Assembly: GCA_965227455.1 (NCBI GenBank)
Contig: OZ245752.1
Span: 3,720,001 to 3,784,000 of the forward strand
DNA from: JABDIP01 sp965227455
Lineage (GTDB): Bacteria > Pseudomonadota > Alphaproteobacteria > DSM-16000 > Inquilinaceae
Direction: 5' to 3'
DNA length: 64,000 bases
Positions within the stretch are counted from its first letter, which is position 1. Each line of letters opens with the position of its first letter. The position numbers and the translations under genes are program-made. The notes below the pieces were generated by a model. That model searched no databases, had not been told where the DNA came from, and saw only the letters and a list, made by a program, of their open reading frames with translations. This document shows, piece after piece, positions 50,802-59,377 of the stretch.

Positions 50802-51156
50802 CTGCGTGTCTGGCACGGCCGTCTCCCGGTATCTGACAACCTGGGTCTGATCGATCTACAAGCGACCTGCCGCGCAAATGCCCGGTGAGGCCGTATATCC
50901 GTTTGCAGGAGAGCCCCGGACGGCACGTCCGACGGCCTGACCCGACCGCCGTTTCGCCCCTTGGAGCGCCCCGAAAACCACACCGGTCGCGGTGGGTCCT
51001 GACGGCCGAATCTTGGGCGGGAATACTTAAACTATGCTTAAGAACAATACTGGATGTTTTCGATGAATCGCCTGCCGGAGCGGGCCGACGGGCGTGTACA
51101 ACTCACCACCATCTATAGATCGTGGAAAAGCAAGAGAAATACGTTCTCTAGTTGAT
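50802..51156. other. 355-base intergenic region without a gene
   Basis: Lies upstream of the zinc-ribbon gene and downstream of the BtpA gene, both minus strand. The half near 50.8-51.0 kb is GC-rich and unremarkable. The half near 51.02-51.15 kb is AT-rich, with a TTAA-N7-TTAA box at 51027 and an inverted repeat AGAGAA-atacg-TTCTCT at 51133-51149 that lies 7 bases past the BtpA stop and may be a weak terminator. No open frame longer than 30 codons has a credible ribosome site. Confidence 0.6.
51027..51041. promoter_or_regulatory. CtrA-type box (TTAA-N7-TTAA)
   Basis: TTAA-actatgc-TTAA matches the full CtrA recognition pattern of alphaproteobacteria. It is 226 bases upstream of the zinc-ribbon gene start (50801, minus strand), the only gene it could serve. 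A chance match in an AT-rich patch cannot be excluded. Confidence 0.35.
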
Positions 51157-51942
51157 TCAGCGCAGCCGTTCGACGGCCTCCATGAACCGCGCGACCCGGT
51201 CCGGATCGACCGGGTTCCAGGTGTCTCCGTCGCGCTTGAAATGGGTGCCGACGACAGCCCCGTCGGCAATGGCAAGGACTTCAGCGACGCTGTCGATGGT
51301 CACGCCGGTATTGGCCAGGACCGGCGTTGCACCGACCGCCTGTTTCGCCGCGGACAGATCCGAGCGGTCGACCGGATGGCCGGTCATCGGCCCGGAGACG
51401 CAGATCACATCGGCGGTGGCGGAGAACACCGCGCTCTTGGCCCGCTCGGCCACCGGCCGGCTGTCCAGGGCGGTAGCGAATTCCGCATTGACGTTGAACA
51501 GCAGCTTCAGATCGGGTCGGCCGAGTCGGGCGCGCATCCTCAGCGCACCGGCCGCATCTGGCTGCCAAAGCCCCATGTCCGAGGCATAGACTCCCGTGAA
51601 GATCTCCCGCACGAAGGACGCCCCGGTGGCAACGGCGATCGCCACGCTGGCCACGGGGTCCCAGAGATAGTTGATGCCGAACGGCACGGTCAGCAGCGGC
51701 TTGACCGCGGTCACCACGGCGGTCATCGCAGCGATGCCTTCCGGGGGTGCCTGCAGCACATAGGGCCGGTCCGCCTCATTGCCGAACATCACGGCATCTA
51801 TGCCGCCGGATTGCAGCGCCTCCAGATCGGCCGACACCCAGTCGACGAGCCGCTGGATGCCGGCATCGGAATCATAGCCGGGCGCGCCGGGCATAGGCGG
51901 CAGATGCACCATGCCGATGATGGTCTTACCGGATTCGAACAA
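51157..51942 (-). CDS. BtpA/SgcQ-family TIM-barrel protein
   Basis: A 261-residue protein of the BtpA family (cyanobacterial BtpA affects photosystem I; E. coli SgcQ sits in a sugar operon); the enzymatic role is unknown. Typical segments are IIGMVHLPPMPGAPGYD near the start, VMFGNEADRPYV, PFGINYLWDPVASVAIAVAT and the phosphate-binding-like ADGAVVGTHFKRDGDTWNPV. The start is TTG 51942 with GGGGAGCG 5 bases upstream. It follows mtnK by 20 bases, so both are one operon. It may process a sugar or sugar phosphate made by mtnK (inference). Confidence 0.88.
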   Translation of the reverse strand: MFESGKTIIGMVHLPPMPGAPGYDSDAGIQRLVDWVSADLEALQSGGIDAVMFGNEADRPYVLQAPPEGIAAMTAVVTAVKPLLTVPFGINYLWDPVASVAIAVATGASFVREIFTGVYASDMGLWQPDAAGALRMRARLGRPDLKLLFNVNAEFATALDSRPVAERAKSAVFSATADVICVSGPMTGHPVDRSDLSAAKQAVGATPVLANTGVTIDSVAEVLAIADGAVVGTHFKRDGDTWNPVDPDRVARFMEAVERLR

Positions 51943-51962
51943 TGGGTCGCTCCCCTGGGTTC

Positions 51963-53261
51963 TCAGCCGCCGGCCGATTTTTCCTTGCGAATCGACCGGG
52001 CGGCCGCGGTCACTTCGGCGATGGTGCGGAAATCATAGGCATTGACCATCAGGTCCCGGGCGAGGGTCAGGCAGCGGGCCTCGCAGGCGGCGCGACGGTC
52101 GGGATCCTCGATCCATTCCAGGTCGATATTGTGCGCCAGGCCCAGGATGCGCCGGATCATCTTGGCGGCTCCGAATCCCAGCGTGTCGACGAACAGCCGG
52201 CGCATATAGGCCGACCGTTCGGCTGCCAGCGCCTTTGCCGCCGACGGGTCGGCGAACAGGTCCTGCGGATAGGCGTCGCCGGTCGCATTCTCCGCCCACA
52301 GCGCCAGGAACTTCTGCTCGAACCGGGTCCAGACCTGCTCCGTCGTCTCCAGCACCCAGTTCTGGTAGTCGTCCCGCGGGTCGTCCGGGGCGGCATGGCC
52401 GTCTTGGCTGAAATAGTTCAGCAGCAGGTTGCCGATCACCGCGCCGATATCGAAGCCCATGGGCCCGTAGAAGGCGAATTCGGGATCTATGACCCGGCTG
52501 TCCTGTTCCGTCACCATCACCGAGCCGGTGTGCAGGTCGCCATGCAGCAACGCCTCGGCGCTGGACATGAATTTCAGCTTCAGCCGCGAGACCGCAACCT
52601 TCAGCTCCGAATCCTGGCGGAAGGCGCCGGCGATGGCGTCGAGCTGCGGGCTGGTCCAGCGGTTGCGCTCATGCACCCGGTAGGGATCGGTGAAGATCAG
52701 ATCCTCGGTGATCTTGCAGAGCTCGGTGTTGTCGCAGAACACCTTCATCTTCTGCTTCTTGTCGCCGGCCGGCAGCGCCAGATCGGAGGTGAAGAACAGC
52801 GAGTGGGCGAGATAGGTCGAGATGTGGTCGGGGAAATCCGGATAGCGGATCGCCTGGATCATGCCGCGCCGCATGATGATATGCGGCGTCAGCAACTCCA
52901 TCACGATGGCGAAGCGCAGCGGGTCGTAGTGATAGACCTCCGGGATCAGGCGGCCCACATGGGCGCCATGCTCGGTCAGGCAGGAATGCTCGAAATAGGC
53001 CCGCTCCAGCGGCATGGGCCAGCCCTCGCCGACCAGCCGCACATAGGGCAGCGACTGCTTGACGCAGACCCCGCCATCCGGTCCCTGGACGATGAAGACC
53101 AGGTTCAGATTGCCGTCGCCGACCTCGGTCACCGACCAGTCCGACGCGCCACCGCCAAGACGGCTGGCGATCTCCGGCAATCCGGCCAGATAGGCCGCCA
53201 CGCTGTTCTCGCTGAGAGGCTCGTACCCCTCCGGTGTCTCCAACGCCAATTCACCCCCCAT
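51963..53261 (-). CDS. mtnK: S-methyl-5-thioribose kinase
   Basis: Phosphorylates methylthioribose at C1 with ATP, feeding MtnA. A 432-residue APH/choline-kinase-fold enzyme: EVGDGNLNLVFIVQGPDG (nucleotide loop), CVKQSLPYVRLVGEGWPMP, the catalytic loop LLHGDLHTGSVMVTEQDS, the DFG-like VIDPEFAFYGPMGFDIGAVI and SLFFTSDLALPAG. It lies divergent from a sugar ABC operon. BtpA follows it. MtnA is 5 kb away on the other strand, so salvage genes are close but not in one operon. Confidence 0.93.
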   Translation of the reverse strand: MGGELALETPEGYEPLSENSVAAYLAGLPEIASRLGGGASDWSVTEVGDGNLNLVFIVQGPDGGVCVKQSLPYVRLVGEGWPMPLERAYFEHSCLTEHGAHVGRLIPEVYHYDPLRFAIVMELLTPHIIMRRGMIQAIRYPDFPDHISTYLAHSLFFTSDLALPAGDKKQKMKVFCDNTELCKITEDLIFTDPYRVHERNRWTSPQLDAIAGAFRQDSELKVAVSRLKLKFMSSAEALLHGDLHTGSVMVTEQDSRVIDPEFAFYGPMGFDIGAVIGNLLLNYFSQDGHAAPDDPRDDYQNWVLETTEQVWTRFEQKFLALWAENATGDAYPQDLFADPSAAKALAAERSAYMRRLFVDTLGFGAAKMIRRILGLAHNIDLEWIEDPDRRAACEARCLTLARDLMVNAYDFRTIAEVTAAARSIRKEKSAGG

Positions 53262-53344
53262 TCACCTGCGTGTCGTAATAGCGGTCCAATCCCCTGCCGG
53301 CCCGTCCTTTGGCGGATTCCCGCGCGCTTGACTCGGATCGGCGG

Positions 53345-53356
53345 TAGGTTAACCTA
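53345..53356. promoter_or_regulatory. 12-base palindrome between mtnK and the ABC operon
   Basis: TAGGTTAACCTA, a perfect palindrome in the 221-base divergent region, 12 bases after a TTGACT hexamer (53328-53333) that could be a -35 box for the transporter operon. It is a candidate operator for one or both directions. The regulator gene is not in the neighbourhood. Confidence 0.4.
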
Positions 53357-53421
53357 ACGAAAAATCATACCAAAGTCGGCCGGTTCCTGGGCTCGGAGCC
53401 GGAAATCAATTGGGGGAGGCG

Positions 53422-53475
53422 ATGGTCCGACGGTACGGGTTTAATCGTTTTACTTCGAGTCCGTGCGGTCGATGA
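53422..53475 (+). CDS. Possible 17-codon leader peptide
   Basis: ATG 53422 follows GGGGGAGGCG, the best ribosome site in this gap. The short frame (MVRRYGFNRFTSSPCGR) ends 7 bases before the GTG start of the permease gene, which has no strong site of its own. Translation coupling is plausible; the peptide may equally be fortuitous. Confidence 0.25.
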   Translation: MVRRYGFNRFTSSPCGR

Positions 53476-53482
53476 GCGCTCC

Positions 53483-54508
53483 GTGAGCGTCGAGGACGTC
53501 AAGGACGGGTTGCCGGCTGTCCCGACCGATGGCCACCACACCGTGGAGGTGGCCCGCGATTCCTATCCGGATTGGTTCAAGAACAAGCGGCGCGGCCGCA
53601 ATCTGATCGTCTCGCCGATCGTGCCGGCGGCGATGGTCGGGCTGCCGGTGCTGGTGATCATCGCGATCGTCATCTACCCGACGGTCTGGATGTTCTATCA
53701 CGCGTTCCACGACACGAACATGATGAGCCTGTTCAACCGGGACTGGCAGAATATCGGTTGGGAGAATTTCGCGACCGTTCTGGGCTCATCGCGGTTCCAG
53801 GACAGCGCCGGGCACCTGGCGCAGTACCTGTTCTTCGGCGCCTGCATGCAGGTTCTGCTGGGCACCGCGCTCGCCCTGATCCTCTATGAGCTGGTGAAAT
53901 CCAACACCCTGCGCATCGTGCTGCTGATCGTCATGGTGCTGCCGATGATGCTGCCGCCGTCGATCGTGGGCGTGCTGTGGAAATTCCTGCTGCAGGCCGA
54001 CAACGGCGCCTTCAACCACCTGCTGATCAAGATCGGCCTGCTGGCGCCGTCGGAGCGCATCGAATGGCTGGACGCCGATCTGGCGCTGTGGTCGCTGATC
54101 ATCGCCGATGTCTGGCAATGGACCGCCCTGCCCCTGCTGATCGTCTATAGCGGCCGGGTGTCGCTGCCGCCGGCGATCTATGAGGCGGCGCAGGTGGACG
54201 GTGCCTCGCGCTGGCTGGTGCTGCGCCGGATCACCCTGCCGATGCTGAAGGAGATCATCGCCATCGCCTTCATCATCCGTTTCATGGACGCCTACAAATT
54301 CGTCGACAAGGTCTATGTGATGACCGCCGGCGGGCCGGCGCAGCGCTCCGAACTGCCGGTCTTCATCGCCTTCCAGAAGGGCATTCGGGAGTTCCAGGTC
54401 GGCGAGGCCGCCGCCTACGCCATCATCATCTTCGTGGTCGCGGCGGTGCTGATCACCCTGTTCCTGCAGTACCTGAAACGGGTGCTGAAGGCGCAGGGCA
54501 TCGCGTGA
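53483..54508 (+). CDS. Carbohydrate ABC transporter permease (MalF-type, CUT1)
   Basis: A 341-residue inner-membrane permease with six to seven helices (MVGLPVLVIIAIVIYPTVWM first, AAYAIIIFVVAAVLITLF last). The ATPase-docking EAA loop is YEAAQVDGASRWLVLRRITL. The polar N-terminal 50 residues are longer than usual. The start is GTG 53483; the nearby ATG at 53472 reads into a stop after four codons. It heads a permease-permease-ATPase-ATPase-binding protein-dhaK-dhaL operon. Confidence 0.92.
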   Translation: MSVEDVKDGLPAVPTDGHHTVEVARDSYPDWFKNKRRGRNLIVSPIVPAAMVGLPVLVIIAIVIYPTVWMFYHAFHDTNMMSLFNRDWQNIGWENFATVLGSSRFQDSAGHLAQYLFFGACMQVLLGTALALILYELVKSNTLRIVLLIVMVLPMMLPPSIVGVLWKFLLQADNGAFNHLLIKIGLLAPSERIEWLDADLALWSLIIADVWQWTALPLLIVYSGRVSLPPAIYEAAQVDGASRWLVLRRITLPMLKEIIAIAFIIRFMDAYKFVDKVYVMTAGGPAQRSELPVFIAFQKGIREFQVGEAAAYAIIIFVVAAVLITLFLQYLKRVLKAQGIA

Positions 54509-54521
54509 GGGCGCGTCCCGC

Positions 54522-55361
54522 ATGAGCCCCGCCAACGCCAACCTCGTGAAGTCCCTGTTCTGGGCCTTCCTCGCCGTCTGGATCGTCTTCACCGGCTTTC
54601 CGCTGTTCTTCATGATCGTCACCTCCCTGAAGCCGGTGGAGGAAATCAACCGTATGGTGCCGACCTTCTGGCCGGAGACCCTGCGGCCGCAGAACTACGC
54701 CGGTATCTTCGCCGATCCGGGCAGCCTGAAATCCCTGGTCGACAGCCTGATCGTCTCCTCGGCCAACACGGTGCTGTCGCTGTTCCTGGGCACGCTGGCC
54801 GGCTATGCCCTGGCCCGCTGGGTGCGCGGCGTGGTCGGCGAGAACCTGGCCTTCTTCATCCTGTCGAACCGGATGTTCCCGCCCGTCGCCATCCTGATCC
54901 CGATGTTCTTCCTGTTCGACGCCACGCCCTGGGGCACCGACAGCTATCTGTCGCTGATCATCCTCTACCTGGTCTTCAACATGCCGCTGGCGACCTGGCT
55001 GATGATGGTGTTCTTCCGCGACGCGCCGCGGGAGCTGGAGGAGGCCGCTTATCTGGACGGCTACACACCCTTGAAGGCCTTCTTCAAGGTGACCCTGCCG
55101 CTGGTCTTCCCGGGCATGATCTCGGTCGCCATGCTGTGCTGGATCTTCGCCTGGAACGAATACCTGTTCGCCAACCTGTTGACCGGCACCACGGTCAAGA
55201 CCTTCCCGGTCCACATCCCGTCCTTCACCCTGGGCAGCCAGACCCTCTGGAACCTGGTGATGGCCTTCAGCCTGGTCGCCATGCTGCCGCCGGTCACCCT
55301 GTTCATCGTGCTGCGCCGCTACATGGTCCGCGGTCTCTCCCTCGGCGTGGTCAAGGGGTAG
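54522..55361 (+). CDS. Carbohydrate ABC transporter permease (MalG-type, CUT1)
   Basis: A 279-residue permease with six membrane helices (LFWAFLAVWIVFTGFPLFFM first, FSLVAMLPPVTLFIVLRRYM last). The EAA loop is LEEAAYLDGYTPLKAFFKVT followed by LPLVFPG. The C terminus RGLSLGVVKG is the standard MalG-type end. The ATPase gene starts 5 bases after the stop. Confidence 0.93.
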   Translation: MSPANANLVKSLFWAFLAVWIVFTGFPLFFMIVTSLKPVEEINRMVPTFWPETLRPQNYAGIFADPGSLKSLVDSLIVSSANTVLSLFLGTLAGYALARWVRGVVGENLAFFILSNRMFPPVAILIPMFFLFDATPWGTDSYLSLIILYLVFNMPLATWLMMVFFRDAPRELEEAAYLDGYTPLKAFFKVTLPLVFPGMISVAMLCWIFAWNEYLFANLLTGTTVKTFPVHIPSFTLGSQTLWNLVMAFSLVAMLPPVTLFIVLRRYMVRGLSLGVVKG

Positions 55362-55366
55362 CGGGC

Positions 55367-56473
55367 ATGGCGCGGCTGGAACTCCAGGGCATCTGCAAGG
55401 GTTTCGACGAGCCGGTCATCGACCGTCTCGACCTGACCGTCGAGGAGGGCGAGTTCTTCGTCGTCGTCGGCCCGTCGGGGATCGGCAAGACCACGCTGCT
55501 GCGCTGCGTCGCCGGCCTCGAGGTGCTGGATGCCGGCAAGGTGCTGATCGGCGGCAAGGACGTAACCACGGTCCCGCCCTACCGGCGCAACGTCGCCATG
55601 ACTTTCGAGAGTTATGCGCTCTACCCGCATCTCACCGTCTTCGAGAACATCGCCAGCCCGCTCAGGGCCCGCAAGACCGACCGCGCCACCATCGAGGCGA
55701 AGGTGCGCGACGTGGCCAAGCTGCTGCGCATCGACCCCCTGCTCGACCGCCGGCCGCATGAGATCTCCGGCGGCCAGAAGCAGCGCACAGCGCTGGGCCG
55801 CACCCTGGTGGCAGAGCCGGACATCTTCCTGCTGGACGAGCCGATCAGCCATCTCGACGCCAAGATCCGCCACGAGCTGCGCCGTCAGTTCCACACCCTG
55901 GAGGAGCTGCGCCGGGTCGCTACCATCTACGTCACCCACGATTACGCCGAGGCGCTGTCGCTGGGTGACCGCATCGGCATTATGGGCCATGGCGGGCTGC
56001 AGCAGATCGGCACCGCGCGGGAGGTCTTTGAGCGGCCGCATTCCCTGTTCGTCGCCCGCCATATGGGCCAGCCATCGATCAACGAGGTAGCCTGCGAGCT
56101 GGTCGCCGACGGCGACGGGCTGCGGGCGGTGGCGCTGGGCGGCGCCTTCGCCTTCCCGGTCGACGGCGTGCACAAGGACGGGCTGAACGGCGGCCGGCAG
56201 CCATCGGTGACCGTCGGCATCCGGCCGCAGCATCTGGAGGTGATCCCGGATGGCGCCGATGCGGGCACGGCCTGGTTCGTCGACGCCAAGGTGGAGCTGT
56301 TCGAGGCTCTGGGCGTCAGCGGCGTGCTGATCGCGGAGAGCGGCGGCGTTTCCCTGACCGCGCTGACCTCGCCCGACGCCCATTTCGATCCCGGCCAGCC
56401 GGTGCGCCTCGGCATGGCCACCGACCGCTTCCTCTATTTCAGCCCGGATCACGGGCACAACATGCATCGCTGA
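55367..56473 (+). CDS. CUT1 ABC transporter ATP-binding protein, first of two
   Basis: A 368-residue MalK/UgpC-type ATPase with an additional C-terminal TOBE region. Walker A is GPSGIGKTTLLRCV, the signature is EISGGQKQRTALGR, Walker B is DIFLLDEPISHLD and the switch His is in YVTHDYAEAL. The Q-loop glutamine is replaced by Glu (TFESYALYPHLTV, codon GAG at 55607-55609). I start at ATG 55367, not further upstream where the same frame lies within the permease. The next ATPase begins 4 bases after its stop. Two unlike ATPases imply a heterodimer, as in the glycerol importer GlpST of rhizobia. Confidence 0.92.
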   Translation: MARLELQGICKGFDEPVIDRLDLTVEEGEFFVVVGPSGIGKTTLLRCVAGLEVLDAGKVLIGGKDVTTVPPYRRNVAMTFESYALYPHLTVFENIASPLRARKTDRATIEAKVRDVAKLLRIDPLLDRRPHEISGGQKQRTALGRTLVAEPDIFLLDEPISHLDAKIRHELRRQFHTLEELRRVATIYVTHDYAEALSLGDRIGIMGHGGLQQIGTAREVFERPHSLFVARHMGQPSINEVACELVADGDGLRAVALGGAFAFPVDGVHKDGLNGGRQPSVTVGIRPQHLEVIPDGADAGTAWFVDAKVELFEALGVSGVLIAESGGVSLTALTSPDAHFDPGQPVRLGMATDRFLYFSPDHGHNMHR

Positions 56474-56477
56474 CGCC

Positions 56478-57584
56478 ATGGCCCGGGTAACGCTGGACAC
56501 TCTCAACAAGATCTACCCGTCGCGGCACGGGCCCGTGCATGCGGTGCAGGATCTCAACCTGGAGATCGCCGACGGCGAGTTCGTCGCCCTGCTCGGCCCC
56601 TCGGGCTGCGGCAAGACCTCGACCCTGCGCATGATCGTCGGGCTGGAGACGATCACCTCCGGTGTCATCCGCCTCGACGACCGCGAGGTCAACGACCTGA
56701 CGCCGGAACAGCGCAACGTCGCCATGGCGTTCGAGACCTACGCCCTCTACCCGAACTTCACCATCGCGGAGAATCTGGGCTTCCCGCTGGAGGTGCGCGG
56801 CGTGGAGAAGGCGGACCGTGACGCGCAGGTGGCGCGCATCGCCCGGCTGCTGCAGATCGAGCCGATCCTCGGACAGAAGCCGGGCCAGCTCTCCGGCGGC
56901 CAGCAGCAGCGGGTGTCGTTGGGGCGGGCGCTGATCCGCGACCCGGCCGTGTTCATACTGGATGAGGTGATGAGCCATCTCGACGCCCATCTGAAGTTCC
57001 AGATGATGTTCGAGCTGAAGCGCATCCACCAATCCATGGGCAAGACCATGGTCTATGTCACCCATGACCAGGTCGAGGCGCTGGCCCTGGCCGACCGGGT
57101 GGCGGTGATGTCCGACGCGCGCCTGCAGCAATTCGGCAGCCGCAACGACCTCTACCACGCGCCGGCCAACCGCTTCGTCGCCGATTTCATCGGCGAGCCG
57201 CCGACCAATTTCTTCGAGGCCGAGATCGCAGAACTGAACGGCGAGATGCGCTTGGCGGTGCCGGGCTCCGATCTCTCCTTCCGGACCGCGCCGGAGCGCG
57301 AAGCCGCGGTGCGCCAGCGCGGCGCACGGGCGGTCATCGTTGGGATCCGGCCGCAGAACCTGTTCACAACGCCGGTGCCGGAAGGCGACACGGTCAGCGC
57401 GACCCTGGCGATCAACGAGTATCTCGGCGAGCAATCGATCCTGACGTTCCAGAACAACACCGCCAGCTTCCGCGCCCTGGCGCCGCCCGACGCGGCGGTG
57501 AGCGATGGCGGCGAGGTGCTGGTGAACTACCGGCCGGCCGACGTCATGGTGTTCGATGCCGAGACGGAGGAGCTGGTGGCATGA
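56478..57584 (+). CDS. CUT1 ABC transporter ATP-binding protein, second of two
   Basis: A 368-residue ATPase partner. Walker A is GPSGCGKTSTLRMIVG, the signature is QLSGGQQQRVSLGRAL, Walker B is AVFILDEVMSHLD and the switch His is in YVTHDQVEALAL. Walker B carries EVM where most have EPx. As in its partner, the Q-loop glutamine is Glu (AFETYALYPNFTI, codon GAG at 56733-56735). A TOBE-like C terminus follows. After its stop comes a palindromic repeat before the binding-protein gene. Confidence 0.92.
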   Translation: MARVTLDTLNKIYPSRHGPVHAVQDLNLEIADGEFVALLGPSGCGKTSTLRMIVGLETITSGVIRLDDREVNDLTPEQRNVAMAFETYALYPNFTIAENLGFPLEVRGVEKADRDAQVARIARLLQIEPILGQKPGQLSGGQQQRVSLGRALIRDPAVFILDEVMSHLDAHLKFQMMFELKRIHQSMGKTMVYVTHDQVEALALADRVAVMSDARLQQFGSRNDLYHAPANRFVADFIGEPPTNFFEAEIAELNGEMRLAVPGSDLSFRTAPEREAAVRQRGARAVIVGIRPQNLFTTPVPEGDTVSATLAINEYLGEQSILTFQNNTASFRALAPPDAAVSDGGEVLVNYRPADVMVFDAETEELVA

Positions 57585-57617
57585 GACGGGAGGAAAAGGA
57601 CGCGCAGTGACAAGTGA

Positions 57618-57750
57618 GCCCTCACCCGACCTGCCTGCGGCAGTCCACCCTCTCCCAGGGGGAGAGGGTCTGGGGGCGACCGATCAGAACCCTCTCCCTG
57701 GGAGAGGGTGGACCGAGCGACAGCGAGGGCCGGGTGAGGGCTGGTGAGCC
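57618..57750. repeat. Intergenic palindromic repeat, copy B, inside the ABC operon
   Basis: GCCCTCACCC at the left faces GGGTGAGGGC at the right. Between them are CCACCCTCTCCCAGGGGGAG and CCCTCTCCCTGGGAGAGGGT hairpins. It is the same family as copies at 9597 and 59378. It occupies most of the 226-base gap between the second ATPase and the binding-protein gene. Being in the operon, it would form stable mRNA stems that could adjust relative expression of the downstream genes. Confidence 0.8.
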
Positions 57751-57810
57751 CGAGACCCGACCGGACGTCGAAATGGCCAAGCAGAGGCCGAAACAAGGGA
57801 GGTAAGGACC

Positions 57811-59352
57811 ATGGGAATTCTCAATGGCATGACGCGCCGCAAATTCATGAAGGCGGCGGCGGCCGGCGCCGGGGCGGCGGCCGGCAGCAACCTGTTCCTG
57901 CCGGAGCGGGCGCGCGCGGCGCTGACACCTCCGGGCGGCAAGTTCAACAATATCGAGCTGACCTACTTCCAGGATTCCAACTGGCTGCACGCTCCACTGT
58001 GGCTGTCCGACCATTTCCAGCGCGAGGCCGGCGTCAGCATCGCCAGCCGCGAGCTCTATGACGGCGGCGACACCGTCGCCAAGGTGCTGCCACAGCTGCT
58101 GTCGCGCCAGCCGCGCTTCGACTGGGTGCAGTTCCCCAGCCTGTTCTTCGGCGCCTTCGCCGAGACCGGACAGCTGGAGCCGCTGGACCAGTATTTCGCG
58201 GAATATGCCGATGCCGACGAGTATCTCGACTGGGTCATGCCGGCCTATGGTGAGTTCTATACCAAGTGGAACGGCCAGCGTTACGGCGTGATGTTGGATG
58301 GCGACATCCACATCCTCCATTACCGCAAGAACCACTTCAACGACCCGGAGCTGCAGCGCAAGTTCTCCGCCCGCTTCCAGCGCGAGCTGGAGGTGCCGAA
58401 GACCTGGCCCCATTTCCTGGAATGCACCCAGTTCTTCACCGAGGAGCTGTCCTCCCAGGGCATCTACGGCACCTCCATGGTGGTCAACCCGCCGAACTTC
58501 GGCTGGGGCTTCTGGATGGATATCGCCGCCGGCAACGGGGTGAATTATTTCGACGAGAACATGAACCCGGGCATCAACACGCCGGCGGCGGTCGAGGCCC
58601 TGGACATGTACAAGGCGATCATCGAATTCGGCCCGCCGGGCGGCGAATCCATGGACCTGTCGCAGACCATCCAGCGCTGGCAGCAGGGCGCGGACGTGAT
58701 GTCGGTCTGGTGGATCGATCTCGCCGAATTCACCGTGCAGCAGCAGGGCATGGAGCTGGCCGAGCTGCAGGGTGCGGACATCGTGCCGGGCTGGGAGCAG
58801 CCGGACGGCAGCATCAACCACCGGGCCATCTCCCTGTGGTGCCGCACCGGGGCGATACCCAAGAACGCGCCGGAGGAGTTCAAGCGGGCGGCGTTCCACT
58901 TCCTCTATCGCATGTCGCATCCGGAGATCTCCGACGAGATCGTCGCCGACGAGTATTGCGGATCGGATCCGTTCGGCCGGTCGCATTACACCGACGACGC
59001 GGCCCGGCTGTACCTGCAGCCGAACCCGCAACGCGGCACCGACAACGAGCTGTGGGGCACCAATGCCGGCATCTTCTCCACCTTCGAACGGGCCCGGAAC
59101 CATCTCGATGGCGGCCAGAAGAACGTCGAGGTCGGCTATCCGCAGTTCTACTGGGAGGGCACGCCGGACCTGGCCGACGCGTTGGGACGCAACATCTCCA
59201 AGGCGGTGGTCGGCGATTTGACGTCGCAGCAGGCGCTGGACGAGGCGGCCGAGGAATGGGTGCGCATCGTGCAGCGGCTGGGCATCGACAGCCAGAAGGC
59301 GCAATACGCCAACTTCCTCAGCGGCGCCCGCGCCCTGGGTTACAGGATCTAG
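57811..59352 (+). CDS. Tat-exported ABC transporter carbohydrate-binding protein
   Basis: A 513-residue periplasmic binding protein of the SBP_bac_1 (CUT1) type. It has a twin-arginine signal: TRRKFMKAAAAGAGAAAG with a hydrophobic core and a probable AxA cleavage near residue 37. The mature domain contains FPSLFFGAFAETGQLEPLDQ and a Trp/Tyr-rich pocket (NPPNFGWGFWMDIAAG; DVMSVWWIDLAEF). It is longer than most sugar-binding proteins (about 400-430), as in polyol-binding members. A strong ribosome site (GGGAGGTAAGG) precedes ATG 57811. Confidence 0.9.
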   Translation: MGILNGMTRRKFMKAAAAGAGAAAGSNLFLPERARAALTPPGGKFNNIELTYFQDSNWLHAPLWLSDHFQREAGVSIASRELYDGGDTVAKVLPQLLSRQPRFDWVQFPSLFFGAFAETGQLEPLDQYFAEYADADEYLDWVMPAYGEFYTKWNGQRYGVMLDGDIHILHYRKNHFNDPELQRKFSARFQRELEVPKTWPHFLECTQFFTEELSSQGIYGTSMVVNPPNFGWGFWMDIAAGNGVNYFDENMNPGINTPAAVEALDMYKAIIEFGPPGGESMDLSQTIQRWQQGADVMSVWWIDLAEFTVQQQGMELAELQGADIVPGWEQPDGSINHRAISLWCRTGAIPKNAPEEFKRAAFHFLYRMSHPEISDEIVADEYCGSDPFGRSHYTDDAARLYLQPNPQRGTDNELWGTNAGIFSTFERARNHLDGGQKNVEVGYPQFYWEGTPDLADALGRNISKAVVGDLTSQQALDEAAEEWVRIVQRLGIDSQKAQYANFLSGARALGYRI

Positions 59353-59377
59353 ACTCGGATCCGAACCTTGCGGTTGT

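Noticed and set aside
51064..51156. 30-codon frame starting at ATG 51064 on the plus strand
   Set aside because: No Shine-Dalgarno and no downstream partner on that strand; it runs into the region just past the BtpA gene.
53472..53484. ATG 53472 as the start of the first CUT1 permease, implying a frameshift
   Set aside because: The frame stops after four codons. GTG 53483 gives a full-length permease, so no frameshift is needed.
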